DNA of 64,000 nt from Homarus americanus (lineage: Eukaryota > Arthropoda > Malacostraca > Decapoda > Nephropidae), in NCBI RefSeq assembly GCF_018991925.1, contig NW_024729730.1, positions 147,501 to 211,500 on the forward strand, given 5' to 3'. Below the pieces are notes generated by a model, which was not told where the DNA came from, did no database searches, and saw nothing but the letters and a program-made list of their open reading frames with translations. The first letter of the stretch is position 1, and each line of letters starts with the position of its first letter. This document shows, one piece after another, positions 1 through 11,135 of the stretch. The translations under genes were made by a program, and so were the position numbers.

Positions 1-59
1 TCACCCTCCCCTCCCATCTCCAAACCCTCCTCCCGTCCTCTCCCCCTCTTCCTCCCTCC

Positions 60-290
60 CCCGGCCCCTGAGTATAATGATTAAATAATACAGTGAGTGA
101 AATGTATTTGACGTCTTGAGTACGATGACTTAAGGTCTTGAGTACGATGATTTAACCCCTTGAGTACGATGGCTTAACCCCTTGAGTACGATAACTTAAC
201 CCCTTGAGTACGATAACTTAACCCCTTGAGTACGATAACTTAACCCCTTGAGTACGATAACTTAACCCCTTGAGTACGATAACTTAACCG
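60..290. repeat. 22-bp minisatellite, GAGTACGATAACTTAACC core
   Basis: About seven tandem units of 22 bp share the core TTGAGTACGATAACTTAACC. The first units are diverged (ACGATGACTTAAGG and similar), while the later five are nearly identical, as expected when an array grows from one end. No reading frame or RNA is recognisable. Confidence 0.9.
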
Positions 291-429
291 TAAGAATTTC
301 CAGAATGAATAATTGTGAGGAACAAAATTCCCTTTTTTTTTTTTAGATGTGTCATGAATATTGTGGGTGACAGGTAGGCCTAAGCATATATAGGCCTACC
401 TGTCTCTTCTCCCAGCCCTTGAGACTTGC

Positions 430-830
430 TTTGTGGAATGAGTTCGAGGCGTTGCGGGGAGAGGTGTTGGCAGGTTGGTTGTGGTTATGTTGTCAGGGGT
501 GTGGTGGTTGTGTTGTCAGGGGTGTGGTGGTTGTGTTGTCAGGGGGATGATGGTTGTGTTGTTGGGTTGGTTGTGGTTGTGTTGTCAGATGGATTGTGGT
601 GGTTGTGTTGTCAGGGGGATGGTGATGGTGTTGTCAAGGGGGTGATGGTTGTGTTTTGTTGTCAGGGCGATGTTGTCAGAGTGGCGGTGGTTGTGTTGTC
701 AGGCAGATTGTAATGATAGGAATTGTCAGATAGGTTATGATGACAGATGTTGTCAGGTAGGGTATAATAGGTGTTGCCATTTAACTTGTGGTGGAAGATG
801 TTGTCAGATATCGTGTTGCCAAATGTCACC
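430..830. repeat. Degenerate GT-rich minisatellite (GTTGTCAGG core)
   Basis: The block is an irregular succession of GGTTGTGTTGTCAGG-like units of about 20 to 25 bp, rich in G and T on the plus strand. It decays toward 830 into AGATGTTGTCAGATA-like variants. Short open frames across it encode only low-complexity Val/Cys/Gly peptides and are not genes. Confidence 0.75.
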
Positions 831-1054
831 TAATTTTGACCATCTGCTTAACATTATACTAAGATTGATTCAACACCCAGAGGTCGCAAGAGACTATACA
901 GTAAACAAAGCTTAGAGATGTCAACCAAGCTGTCTCTCACGTTTTAAAGATGGAATAAGCTGCCAAGAGAGATGTCACTGAAGTCTCTAGTGAAGTCTTT
1001 GGGGGGGGGGTCTTGGTTATATTAGGTAGTGAAGTTTCTCTTAAGGTCCGAGGT

Positions 1055-1158
<104 letters not shown>

Positions 1159-1160
1159 AG

Positions 1161-1161
<1 letters not shown>

Positions 1162-1244
<83 letters not shown>
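1162..1244. repeat. (TG)n microsatellite
   Basis: TG run of about 83 bp with two TT interruptions, directly following a CT run. Alternating purine-pyrimidine sequence of this length can adopt Z-DNA. Confidence 0.98.
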
Positions 1245-1414
1245 CGTGGTTCTTGACGTAATCATAGTTGGTAAATCCAGCAGGCGCCTCTTAGCTCTCC
1301 AGGACATTTCGTTAACCAGCTCTCGTCTTGAATATTTTATGGCACCTTAAGGACTTTTTGTTTTTACATGGAAGAATTACCTGGATATTTTAACCTGTCT
1401 CTTAGCCTCTGACA

Positions 1415-1416
<2 letters not shown>

Positions 1417-1452
<36 letters not shown>
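1417..1452. repeat. (TC)n microsatellite
   Basis: Perfect TC run of about 36 bp. Just downstream (about 1494-1513) is a short CCTAG/CCTAA stretch, a degenerate trace of the TTAGG family. Confidence 0.95.
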
Positions 1453-1454
<2 letters not shown>

Positions 1455-1970
1455 ACATACATCGATATACGTCACCGATTTTCCCACCACACTAACCTAG
1501 CCTAGCCTAACCTACGCCCCTTGAATACCCGGAAGCTGCGCTTAAGAGGAAGAAGAAGAGAAAAACTCCACTATACTATGTCTTATATGCCTCTCACCTC
1601 TCCATTTTTCTCTCCTCTCCCTCCTTTCTCTCTACCCCCCTTATATGCCACCCCCCCCTCCCTCCCCTCCACACACAGGTGAATTAAACTGTTGAAGAAA
1701 GAAGTTGTACATAAAGCTAACAGGATATACGCCCTATATATATCTCTCATAAGGTCGTGATTTAAGGGGTGGGGGAGGGGGGGGTCTCACCTATAATGGG
1801 GAGGGGGTGAGGGGTGGGGGTTAGCCTATAAAGGGGGATGTATACGACCTATTTAGTGTTGTTGTTGTTATTGTTTGGCTCAAGGTGTTATTACGGGGGG
1901 GGTCAGTGTGTGTCGTGGGGGGGGGGTGGGTTTCTGTTGTTTGGTTTTCTTTAGGTTGAGTGGGTGTTTA
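1453..1970. other. Unique-looking spacer with G-runs
   Basis: No gene is seen. The stretch holds a short polypyrimidine part (about 1590-1675) and several long G-runs (about 1767-1820 and 1895-1930) with G-quadruplex potential on the plus strand. Confidence 0.6.
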
Positions 1971-2046
1971 TGAGGGCTGGTGATATGAGGGCTGGTGATA
2001 TGAGCGCTGGTGATATGAGGGCTGGTGATATGAGGGCTGGTGATAC
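1971..2046. repeat. 15-bp minisatellite (TGAGGGCTGGTGATA)
   Basis: Five consecutive 15-bp units with a single G-to-C variant in one. The unit is a multiple of three, so the minus strand reads as a five-residue repeat. This is a by-product of the unit length rather than evidence of coding. Confidence 0.93.
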
Positions 2047-2134
2047 TGATTCTTGTTGAGGGTTTTGCTGTGAACTTACGCCAAGATGTATGTTGCTGAT
2101 GCGTAGAGGCGATGCGTATGAGTGCGTATTGACC

Positions 2135-2395
2135 ACTTCTTCTCTTCTGCTTCCGTTTTCTTCCTCATTTCCTCTTCTTTTCCTTACCTCCTCTTCCACC
2201 TTTCCTCTTCTTCCCCTTGTTTCCCTCTACCCTTTTCCCCTTGATACCCTCTTCCCTATATTATTTTCTACCCTTCTTCCTCCTTTCCTCTTTCTACCCT
2301 TACATCTCACCTGCCCCGTCCTTCTTCCCCCCTTTTCTTCTCTTCCCCTTTCCCTTTTTCATCTTCCTCTCTTCCCTTCCCCCTTCTTTGTTCCT
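2135..2395. repeat. Polypyrimidine tract
   Basis: About 260 bp almost wholly C and T on the plus strand (CTTCTTCC and TTCCCCTT blocks). It has homopurine-homopyrimidine character and triplex (H-DNA) potential. Long Ser/Leu/Pro/Phe open frames here are compositional. Confidence 0.85.
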
Positions 2396-2439
2396 AAATA
2401 TATCGTATATATATGAGCATATTATAAATCTTTACCCTT

Positions 2440-2441
<2 letters not shown>

Positions 2442-2506
<65 letters not shown>
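2442..2506. repeat. (AC)n microsatellite
   Basis: Perfect AC run of about 65 bp. Confidence 0.98.
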
Positions 2507-2509
<3 letters not shown>

Positions 2510-2649
2510 GCAATATTCAGGAGACAGTGTATGTGTCGTCAACTTACACCCGTGAACGACTCCGTGGACAGTGTTTAACCTTTGCTCCAGGTTAATGACT
2601 CATCTCACCTGGAGTACACCTGGTTTGGTATTTTTGATTAATGGAAAGA

Positions 2650-3025
2650 GACGGGAATTTGGCGATTATCTTCAGAAATATTTAATTTGGCGAGGATAAA
2701 TAATTGTTATTTTGACTAGATATGAGTATTTTTTTAATTTGACGACAGGTAGGTAGTTAGTAATATGACGAGGCAAAAAAGCAGTGATAACTTTGGTGAG
2801 GATTCATTTGGCGAGGCATAGTGTTTGTTAATTTGGTGATAAATAAAAAAATACTAATTTGGCGTGAAATCAGTGCCTGCTGATTTGGCGGGATATAAGT
2901 ATGTTTATGATTTGACAGAACACGAGTGTTTGTTAATTTAGCGACAGTTAATAATTATTCATTTGGCGGGGATAAATAATTGCTAGTTTGTTAGGTTTGA
3001 GTAATTTTTAATTTGGCAGAACACG
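2650..3025. repeat. Degenerate AT-rich repeat with TTTGGCG core
   Basis: The motif AATTTGGCG or a one-base variant recurs about eleven times at irregular 25 to 50 bp spacing, embedded in AT-rich filler such as GGGATAAATAATTG. This looks like an old, strongly decayed minisatellite. Confidence 0.7.
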
Positions 3026-3082
3026 ATATGTAATTGAACAACACGTGTTTCAAAATGTAATAGTAAAAATATAAATTAAAAA

Positions 3083-3083
<1 letters not shown>

Positions 3084-3126
<43 letters not shown>

Positions 3127-3328
3127 GTAAAGGTAAAGTATGTGTTAAGTAACATGAACTATATTTTAAAGTAACCTAAAGTTTGTGCTGTTTAAGTAAT
3201 AAAATATGCCTGTTATAAGTAGTGTAAAGTATATTTTGTAAAGTAAAAGGTACATATAAGTAGTCTTAAGTATGTGCGTGCGTGTGTGTGTGTGCGTGCG
3301 CGTGCGTGCGTGTGTGTGTGAGAGAGAG
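3084..3328. repeat. (TG)n tracts with AAGTAA spacer repeats
   Basis: A TG run (3084-3124) and a mixed TG/CG run (about 3273-3328) bracket an AT-rich segment in which TAAAGTA/AAGTAA recurs. Nothing coding is visible. Confidence 0.85.
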
Positions 3329-3549
3329 ACAGAGAAAGACATCCCAGAAATGTAATTACGAGCTAAGATAAGAGAGAGTAATTACCGAATAACTTGAACG
3401 CTATTTTACATCCGGCTAATTACTTTTTCTTACATCCGGCTAATTACTTTTTACTGTGGGGGTAATTAGTAATTTTATTTATGATTATATTTGGTAATTA
3501 GCTGTCCATAGATGAGGACCTGTATACCTTTATCTTCCTTAGCAGATAT

Positions 3550-3972
3550 TTCTCTCTCTCTCCTCTTTCTCTTCTTTCTCTCACTTTCTCTCTCTCCTAT
3601 TTCTCCTTCTTTCTCTATCCTTTCTCCCCCTTCTCCCCTCTTTCTCCCTCTTTCTTTCTCTTCTTCCTCTTTTCTTATCTCCTCTTCATCATCATCATCA
3701 TCTTCCTACTCTTTATCCCTCTTTTTCTCCTCTTCCTACTGCCCTCTTTCTCTTGTTCTTGTTCTTCCTCTTCTTCATTTTCTTCCTCCTGCTCCTCTCT
3801 CTTGCGTTATCCCTCACCCTTCATTCTTTTCTGTACCTCTCTCTCTCTCTCTGTCTCCGTTTCCCTTTTCCCTCTTTCGTCTCCTTCCTTCCTTCCTTCC
3901 TTCCTTCCTTCCTTCCTTTCCTTCCTTGTCCTCCCCCTTCCTCTTCCTCCCTAATCTTCCCTTTCTCCTTCC

Positions 3973-4014
<42 letters not shown>

Positions 4015-4250
4015 ATGCCTTTCCCTTACCCACTTTCCTCACCCCTTGCCCATGACGTCCCCCCCCACCTCTCCTTTCCCCCCTCTCAACCTCCTCCCTC
4101 CCCTTCCTCCATCCTCTCCACCTCCTCTCACCTTCCCTTGATACCTCACGACCCTTTCCTCTATTCATCCACACTTTTCCATTATCCTTCCCCACTTCTC
4201 CCCACACTTCCTCTCCCCCCCTCCCCCACTTCCCTCCCCCCCAGACACAA
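3550..4250. repeat. 700-bp polypyrimidine tract
   Basis: Nearly pure C+T plus strand, including a (TTCC)n block at about 3885-3925 and a (CT)n block at about 3976-4011. Frames on either strand are open over 100 to 200 codons only because pyrimidine codons contain no stops. No domain is recognisable. Confidence 0.9.
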
Positions 4251-4349
4251 TTGCTGCTCAGCCCACAAGGCATTAAAATTATAATACACAGGGTGTTGGG
4301 GCGTTGGTCTTATGAGCCCCTTTTGATAGTTTTTTTATGAGAGCCCAAA

Positions 4350-4560
4350 GGAGTGTGTGTGGGGGTGCTGAGTGTGTGGGGGTGTTGAGGTGTGTGTGGG
4401 TGTTGAGGTGTGTGGGGCAAGATGTAAAGGAGGTGTGTGTGGGTAAGGAGTGTGTGTGTGGGGGGTGTTATGTGGTGTTGAGTGTGGGGGGGTGTTGATG
4501 TGTGTGTGTGTGTTGAGTGTGGGGTGTTGAGTGTGTGGGGTGTTATGTGTGGGGGTACGT
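4350..4560. repeat. G/T-rich minisatellite (GGTGTTGAGTGTG)
   Basis: Irregular units built from GTGTGGGGGTGTTGAG. The plus strand has many GGGG runs. There is no plausible gene. Confidence 0.8.
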
Positions 4561-4689
4561 AGAGGTATGTTCTCTCGGCCGGACTAAATGACTCAAGAAG
4601 TTTTAATTGTTTCAGTAAGGGAGACGAACCCAGCGTTTGTAACACTGTATTAGAAGGTCAAGTTATCCCATAAACTATCTGGCATTTGC

Positions 4690-5290
4690 AACCCTGACCC
4701 ACAACCTGACCCATGACCTGACCCACGCTCCATCACACACGCTCTCACTGTACCCCTGACCCACGCTCCACCACACGCTCCTCACTGTACCCCCTGACCC
4801 ACGCCCATCACACACGCTCCTCACTGTACCCTGACCCACGCTCCACCACACGCTCCTCATTGCACCCCTGACCCACTCTCCACCACACGCCTCACTGCGC
4901 CTCGACCCACGCCCACCACACACGCCTCATTGCACTCTGACCCACGCTCCACCACACGCCTCCTCATTGCACCCCTGACCCACGCTCCACCACACGCCTC
5001 ACTGTACCCCTGACCCACTGTCCATCACATCGCCTCACTGTACCCCCTGACCCACGCTCCACCACACGCCTCATTGCACCCCTGACCCACGCTCCACCAC
5101 ACGCCTCACTGTGCCCCGACCCACGCTCCACCACACGCCTCACTGTACCCCCTGACCCACGCTCCACTGACACGCCTCACACCCCCCTGACCCACGCTCC
5201 ACCACACGCTCCTCACTGTACCCCTGACCCACGCTCCACCACACGCTCCTCATTGCACCCCTGACCCACGCTCCACCACACGCTCCTCAC
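4690..5290. repeat. About 36-39 bp minisatellite (CTGACCCACGCTCCACCA)
   Basis: About 16 tandem units share CTGACCCACGCTCCACCACA, followed by CGCCTCACTGTACCCC or CGCTCCTCATTGCACCCC. Unit length changes by 1 to 3 bases between copies, so no reading frame is conserved through the array. Confidence 0.93.
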
Positions 5291-5619
5291 GAAAGCAGAT
5301 GATGACAAATTTGGGGGTTTATTTTTTGACCTTGTCTTAAGCAGCTGGTTCAGTCCGGAGGCAATGGTAGGGAGTCACGTCAGCTTACAGAGGAAACTGG
5401 ATTCTTAAGTTGCTGGGTCAAAGCCTTACTTACAACATTCTTCTGGTCTGTATCTCTACTTTACACTTATACTTTATACTGATATTAACTTACTTAAACC
5501 TTTTTATTGATTTTAATTGTAATTATATTGATGTTTAATAGGTTTAGTGGCTTACAAAAAGATTCTGTGCATTGGTTACGTTACAACCTTAAATCACTAT
5601 CTTCACTGTCACTACCAAT

Positions 5620-5812
5620 ACGGCCACCACCACTGTTACAACCACCACCATCACCACCACACTGTTACAACCACTACCACTACCACTCAGCGCCATAATC
5701 CACCACTCATCACCACCACCACTGTTACAACCACCACCATCACCACCACTGTTACAACCACCACCATCACCACCACTGTTACAACCACCACCACAACCAC
5801 CACCACCACCAC
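5620..5812. repeat. 27-bp minisatellite in (ACC)n context
   Basis: CTGTTACAACCACCACCATC recurs every 27 bp in the clean part (for example at 5722 and 5749), passing into (ACC)n. The unit is a multiple of three, which gives Thr-rich or Val-rich open frames on both strands. I do not regard them as genes. Confidence 0.9.
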
Positions 5813-5884
5813 CAGCAGGAGGAAGGAGGGCTGGAACCTGCTGAAGGATGATTCTAAAACCCTCAGTCCTTTTGTCACGTCTCC

Positions 5885-6015
5885 CACCTGTTCCCCCTCC
5901 CCAACTCTCCTCCCCTTCTCTCCAGCCCCCTTCCCCTCCTCCCCAGCCCCCCTCGCCTCCTCCCCAGCCCTCCCCCTAGCCCCCTTCCCCTCCCCCCAGT
6001 CCCCTTCCCCTCCTA
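5885..6015. repeat. Polypyrimidine CCCCTCC repeat
   Basis: Tandem-like CCCCTCCTCCCCAGCCCCC units, C-rich on the plus strand. It forms the left flank of the GAGA array that follows. Confidence 0.75.
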
Positions 6016-6099
6016 GCACTAAGAGGACACGGTCAAGAGGCTGATAAGCGACTTGCCAGTTTCTCTGTCAAAGGTGGCGGACCAAACCGGCTGCTGGCT

Positions 6100-6460
6100 G
6101 GTCGTGAGTGGGGAGGGGAGGTGAGTGGGAGAGGAGGAGAGGATGAGAGGTGAGGAGGAGAAGGGGAGGCGAGGAAGGAGGACATGAACGGTGAATGAGA
6201 GTAGGGGAGGAAGAGGGGAAAGCGTAGAGAAGAAGTGAATGCGGATGATGAGGGGAAGATGGGAGAGGGGAGTGAGGTCAGGTGAGGGGAGCAAAGAGGG
6301 GTCAGGTGAGGGGAGAATGGAGGGGTCAGGTGAGGGGAGAGGAGAGGGGAGAGGGGAACAAGGTCTTAATGTGTAAGTCGTGTGTGTGTTTAGAGTCACA
6401 GGAGGGGAGTGTAATAGATGAAAAAGGGATGAGGGGAAAAGGAGAGAGAGGGTAAGGAAA
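6100..6460. repeat. Purine-rich GAGGGGAG repeats
   Basis: The plus strand is nearly all purine, with AGGTGAGGGGAG recurring at 6270-6350 (GGGGTCAGGTGAGGGGAG about every 27 to 33 bp). No gene is recognisable. Confidence 0.75.
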
Positions 6461-7682
6461 ATTGGAGAGGAGAGAGAGAGGTGTTGAACAGGTGCACTGG
6501 AGAGGAGAGAGAGAGGTGTTGAACAGGTGCACTGAGAGGAGAGAGAGAGGTGGCGAACAGGTGCACTGGAGAGGAGACAGGAGGAGGTGTTGAACAGGTG
6601 CACTGGAGAGGAGAGAGAGAGGTAAGGAACAGGTACAATTGGAGAGGAGAGAGAGATGCTGAACAGGTGCACTGGAGAGGAGAGAGAGAGAGGTGTTGAA
6701 CAGGTGCACTGAGAGGAGAGAGAGTGTGTTGAACAGGTACACTGGAGAGGAGAGAGAGAGTGTGTTGAACAGGCACACTGAGAGGAGAGAGAGAGGTGTT
6801 GAACAGGTGCACTGGAGAGGAGAGAGAGAGAGTGTGTTGAACAGGTACACTGAGAGGAGAGAGAGAGTGTAAGGAACAGGTACACTGGAGAGGAGAGAGG
6901 AGAGGGGTAAGTGGAAGCAGGTACACTGGAGAGGAGAGAGAGAGTGTATTGAACAGGTACACTGAGAGGAGAGAGTGTGTGAACAGGTACACTGAGAGAG
7001 AGAGAGTGTGTGTTGAACAGGTGCACTGGAGAGTGTGTTGAACAGGTACACTGAGAGGAGAGAGTGTGTTGAACAGGTACACTGAGAGGAGAGAGAGAGT
7101 GTGTTGAACAGGTACACTGAGAGGAGAGAGTGTGTTGAACAGGTACACTGAGAGAGAGTGTGTTGAACAGGTACACTGAGAGGAGAGAGTGTGTTGAACA
7201 GGTGCACTGAGAGGAGAGAGTGTGTTGAACAGGTACACTGAGAGAGAGTGTGTTGAACAGGTACTGAGAGAGAGTGTGTTGAACAGGTGCACTGAGAGAG
7301 AGTGTGTTGAACAGGTGCACTGAGAGAGAAGTGTGTTGAACAGGTACACTGAGAGGAGAGAGAGTGTTGAATAGGTGCACTGAGAGGAGAGTGTGTTGAA
7401 CAGGTACACTGAGAGGAGAGAGAGAGGTGTGTTGGACAGGTGCACTGAGAGGAAGAGAGAGTGTGTTGAACAGGTACACTGAGAGAGAGAGAGTGTGTTG
7501 AACAGGTACACTGAGAGGAGAGAGAGAGTGTGTTGAAGGGTGCACTGAGAGGAGAGAGAGAGTGTGTTGAACAGGTGCACTGAGAGAGAGAGAGTGTTGA
7601 ACAGGTACACTGAGAGAGAGAGTGTGTTGAACAGGTGCACTGAGAGGAGAGAGAGAGTGTGTTGAACAGGTACACTGAGAGC
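6460..7682. repeat. 1.2-kb minisatellite of GAGAG plus TTGAACAGGTGCACTG units
   Basis: About 37 units of roughly 25 to 40 bp. Each couples a variable (GA)n stretch with GTGTTGAACAGGTGCACTG or GTGTTGAACAGGTACACTG. The left third (to about 6900) has longer GGAGAGGAGAGAGAG segments and the right part is more uniform. Minus-strand frames of 430 to 560 codons are open in all three frames at once, which marks them as repeat artefacts. Confidence 0.93.
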
Positions 7683-7970
7683 CATCTGCTACCAAAGGAT
7701 GCCAGTTAACACCTAAGTGGCACCAATTGATAGCTCACACTGACGTTGGTGACGAGTTTGGGTGCCAGATTCTGTACAAGATATTAACAACACTCGTAAT
7801 CGTATTTCCTTTTACGGATAATTTTTTTTTTTTTACCTTTTCTCATTCGTGGACCTTAACAGCGAAAGGTTAAAGGTCACACAAAAATACAGCTGGACTC
7901 TTTTTATTTTGTGGTATATTGAACAAATGGTTAGTTTTAAGGGTCATATCAAGGGTAGGGGTGCCATGAT

Positions 7971-7971
7971 G

Positions 7972-8044
<73 letters not shown>
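7971..8044. repeat. (TG)n microsatellite
   Basis: Two TG runs split by TAAAAGG. Confidence 0.97.
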
Positions 8045-8046
<2 letters not shown>

Positions 8047-8590
8047 CCATAAAAATCAATACCATGCCAACGTATAACCCCAAAATCCAGGTGTGTTGCA
8101 GGTCAAGTAATCACCTCAACACACCTGGCAATTAGTGAGAAAAAAAAGTCTCCAGGTGTGTGCCTCTCTGTGTTATCCCGTTACCATGATACTTATTACA
8201 CATATCATGATGTAAACTACACACTGAAATATACCTTACTGAATTACTGAAAGATACATACGAATTTAACCAAAGTGTTGAATATTAGAATACGTTTATG
8301 AGTGTGAAATACTTAGATGAAATGTATCTCTTGCTGTGTTGAGTGTTATGAAAAGATATATGAAACTCATTATACTTTTAGAGAATTATTTAAAGTATAT
8401 AGAGATTAATATTTTTTTTATTTTTTAGAGGGGAGGGGTGTGTGAATGAAAAACTTATAAAAATGTTATGCTTGGCTGTAGTGTTCAATAATAACTATTA
8501 CAGAAATTATGAAATATATACTACAGGCAGGAGTATTGTGTTTATATATGTAGAGTTTTATTAATGTTTTTAGTTGGTATATTTGTGTTT
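8045..8590. other. AT-rich unique spacer
   Basis: Low-GC sequence with no supported feature. CAGGTGTG recurs near 8090-8160 but not tandemly, and all frames are short. Confidence 0.6.
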
Positions 8591-8591
8591 A

Positions 8592-8595
<4 letters not shown>

Positions 8596-8676
<81 letters not shown>

Positions 8677-8688
8677 TGTGTGTGTGTT
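8596..8688. repeat. (TG)n/(TGCG)n microsatellite
   Basis: TG run passing into TGCG units at about 8658-8678 and back to TG. Confidence 0.97.
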
Positions 8689-8852
8689 TAGAATCATCAT
8701 CGTACGTTAGAATTTTCAACTTTTTTGTCACTTTTATGTTGTAAGTTTCGGTATAAAAAATATATACCAATTTAGATGGATTTTCCCGTTGACAGGTTTT
8801 TAAATGCCCGGGTTTAGGTGATTCTGAGGGAGCTTACGGTATTTATTGACAG

Positions 8853-9142
8853 TAACACAGCACCCCACTCACTAACACAGCACCCCACTCGCTAACACAG
8901 CACCCCACTCGCTAACACAGCACCCCACTCACTAACACAGCACCCCACTCACTAACACAGCACCCCACTCGCTAACACAGCACCCCACTCGCTAACACAG
9001 CACCCCACTCACTAACACAGCACCCCACTCACTAACACAACACCCCACTCGCTAGCACAGTACCCCACTCACTAACATAGCACCCCACTCACTAGCACAG
9101 CACCCCACTCGCTAACATAGCACCCCACTCATTAACACAGCA
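8853..9142. repeat. 20-bp minisatellite (CACCCCACTCACTAACACAG)
   Basis: About 14 to 15 tandem copies with an exact 20-bp period. The variable position is A or G in ACTCRCTAAC, and the last units are more diverged. No frame is kept because 20 is not a multiple of three. Confidence 0.96.
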
Positions 9143-9234
9143 AGACTAGCCACTGCACGAGATTCATTACAGAACGAAAACAATACTATTTATCACAGCA
9201 CGTCATCACACTGTATAACACAGCGCCATTTACT

Positions 9235-9410
9235 ATCATTCCCACCACCACCAGCCACCGCCTACCACTACCATCACCACAAACTACCACCATTACCACC
9301 CATACTAACCACTACTACCAATCACCACTAACTACCACCACCACCACCACCACCATCCATACTAACCACTACTACCACCACCAACCACACTAACCACCAC
9401 AACCAATGAC
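9235..9410. repeat. Degenerate (CCA)n/CACTA repeat
   Basis: ACCACCACCA-rich block with TACTAACCACTACTACCA variants. It is a trinucleotide-derived low-complexity region. Confidence 0.8.
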
Positions 9411-9602
9411 AGCAATCAACAGACAACTCCTTCACAAGTTTCCTTCCCTCCACCTCCTTCTTTCCCTTCCCCTTCTTCCCCTCCTCTTGCTTCCTTCCGC
9501 TTCTTCTCGCCCCTCCTCCCCTTATCCTGGCCCATGCTTGACTTACCTCAAGTGGATGATGGGGGGTGAAAGAAGGGGATTCTGATGTGAAAGGCAATAG
9601 TC

Positions 9603-10112
9603 CTCGATTATAGGTTAGTTCAGGGTCCGTCTACTCTATTATAGGATTAGTTGAAGGGTCCGTCTACTCTATTATAGGTAGTTGAAGGGGTCCGTCTACT
9701 CTAATGCAGGTTAGTTGAAGGGGGTCCGTCACCACTCTATTATAGGTTAGTTGAAGGGTCGTTACTCTATTACAGGTAGTTGAAGGGGTCCGTCTACTCT
9801 AATATAGGTAGTTGAAGGGTCCGTCTACTCTATTATAGTAGTTGAAGGGGTCCGTCTACTCTATTGTAGGTAGTTGAAGGGGTCCGTCTACTCTATTATA
9901 GGTAGTTGAAGGGATCCGTCTACTCTATTACAGGTAGTTGAAGGGGTCCGTTTACTCTATTATAGGTTAGTTGAAGGGGTCCGTCTACTCTATTATAGGT
10001 TAATTGAAGGGGTCCGTCTACTCTATTATAGGTAGTTGAAGGGGTCCGTCTACTCTATTATAGGTAGTTGAAGGGGTCCGTCTACTCTATTATAGGCAGT
10101 TGAAGGGATCCT
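9603..10112. repeat. 32-bp minisatellite (GTCCGTCTACTCTATTATAG)
   Basis: About 15 to 16 tandem units with the core GGGTCCGTCTACTCTATTAT, then AGGTAGTTGAAG. Lengths run 30 to 36 bp through small indels (for example GGTTAGTTG against GGTAGTTG). Confidence 0.95.
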
Positions 10113-10167
10113 GTCAGAGGCTCAGGGTAAGTATGAAGCGTGGGTAGCTTGGGTTATACTCTCAGGT

Positions 10168-10372
10168 AGATTTAGTCCCAGGTAAGTGCTCCTCCAGGTA
10201 TATATTCCCCAAGTAAGTGCTCCTCCAGGTATATATATATCCCCCAGGTAAGTGCTCCTCCAGGTATATATCCCCCAGGTAAGCGCTCCTCCAGGAATAT
10301 ATCCCCCAGGTAAGTGCTCCTCCAGGTATATATCCACCAGGTAAGTGCTCCTCCAGGTGTTCTTGCAGGTGG
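10168..10372 (+). repeat. About 30-36 bp minisatellite carrying splice-donor consensus sites
   Basis: Six to seven units of CCCAGGTAAGTGCTCCTCC plus AGGTATATATCC. Most units contain CAGGTAAGT, the consensus 5' splice site (CAG then GTAAGT), and a second CAGGTATAT. The variants CAAGTAAGT and CAGGTAAGC also occur. Whether any is used is unknown, since no flanking exon is recognisable. Confidence 0.9.
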
Positions 10373-10509
10373 AGTTTAATGCCCACTAACTGGCCCTTGA
10401 TGACTCCTTCAAGAGGTGGAGGCTGATGGTGGTAGCGGCCACTTGGTCACGGTCACCTCACCCTTCAGTTATGCTGCTGCTGCCACTTGACTGCTTGCCC
10501 TTCTGCTGC

Positions 10510-10680
10510 CTCCTTAGTGGTGGTTGTGGTGGTTGTAGTGGTGGTGGTTGGTGGGAGTGGTGGTGGTTGGTGATTGTTCGTGGTGGTGATTGGAAGTGGT
10601 GGTAGGGGTTGGTGGTGTTAGTGGTGGTTGTTATGGTAGTAGTTGGTGATGGTTGGTGGTTGTGGTCGTGGTGGTTGACC
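10510..10680. repeat. Degenerate (GTG/GTT)n block
   Basis: GGTGGTTGGTGATGG-type low-complexity sequence on the plus strand. No gene. Confidence 0.75.
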
Positions 10681-10829
10681 TGTTGCTACTGTCGGTACTG
10701 TTATATCTCGTCAGCTTCCGTTCGTCCATTGATAAGTACTGTTGCCTCCTGACTTTCCCCTCACCTTGCAGAGTTTTACCTAACCTAACCTCACCTTCCC
10801 CTCGCCACCCCACTACACCCTGTGACCTC

Positions 10830-11135
10830 TGACCCCTCGTTGATCTTACCCCACATACATCACCCTACCTGACCTCTGACCTCCACCTACCTCGCCCATG
10901 ATCTCTGACCTCTCCCTACCTCCCCCATGCATCACCGTACTTGACCTCTGACCTCCACCTACCTCCCCCACGATCTCTGACATCTCCCTACCTCCCCCAT
11001 GCATCACCGTACTTGACCTCTGACCTCCCCTTACCTCCCCATCATCACTCTACCTAATCTCTGACCTCTCCCTACCTTCCCCATAACCTCTGACCTCTCC
11101 TTACCTCCCTTATGACCTCTCACCTTTCACTGACC
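10830..11135. repeat. About 72-bp degenerate repeat (TGACCTCTGACCTCC)
   Basis: TGACCTCTGACCTCCACCTACC recurs. The clearest pair is GCATCACCGTACTTGACC at about 10929 and 11001, giving a 72-bp period. TGACCTCTGACCT also resembles direct repeats of the nuclear-receptor half-site complement (TGACCT). Confidence 0.8.

Noticed and set aside
3512..4284. Ser/Leu/Pro-rich and Arg/Glu-rich proteins on opposite strands
   Set aside because: The DNA is a homopurine-homopyrimidine tract, where stop codons are simply rare.
6019..7695. Minus-strand frames of 430 to 560 codons
   Set aside because: All three minus frames are open over the same GAGA/CAGGTG tandem array, which is a repeat artefact.
8853..9142. 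CRISPR-like array of 20-bp repeats
   Set aside because: Units are directly adjacent with no unique spacers, and the genome is eukaryotic. The same holds for the other regular arrays.
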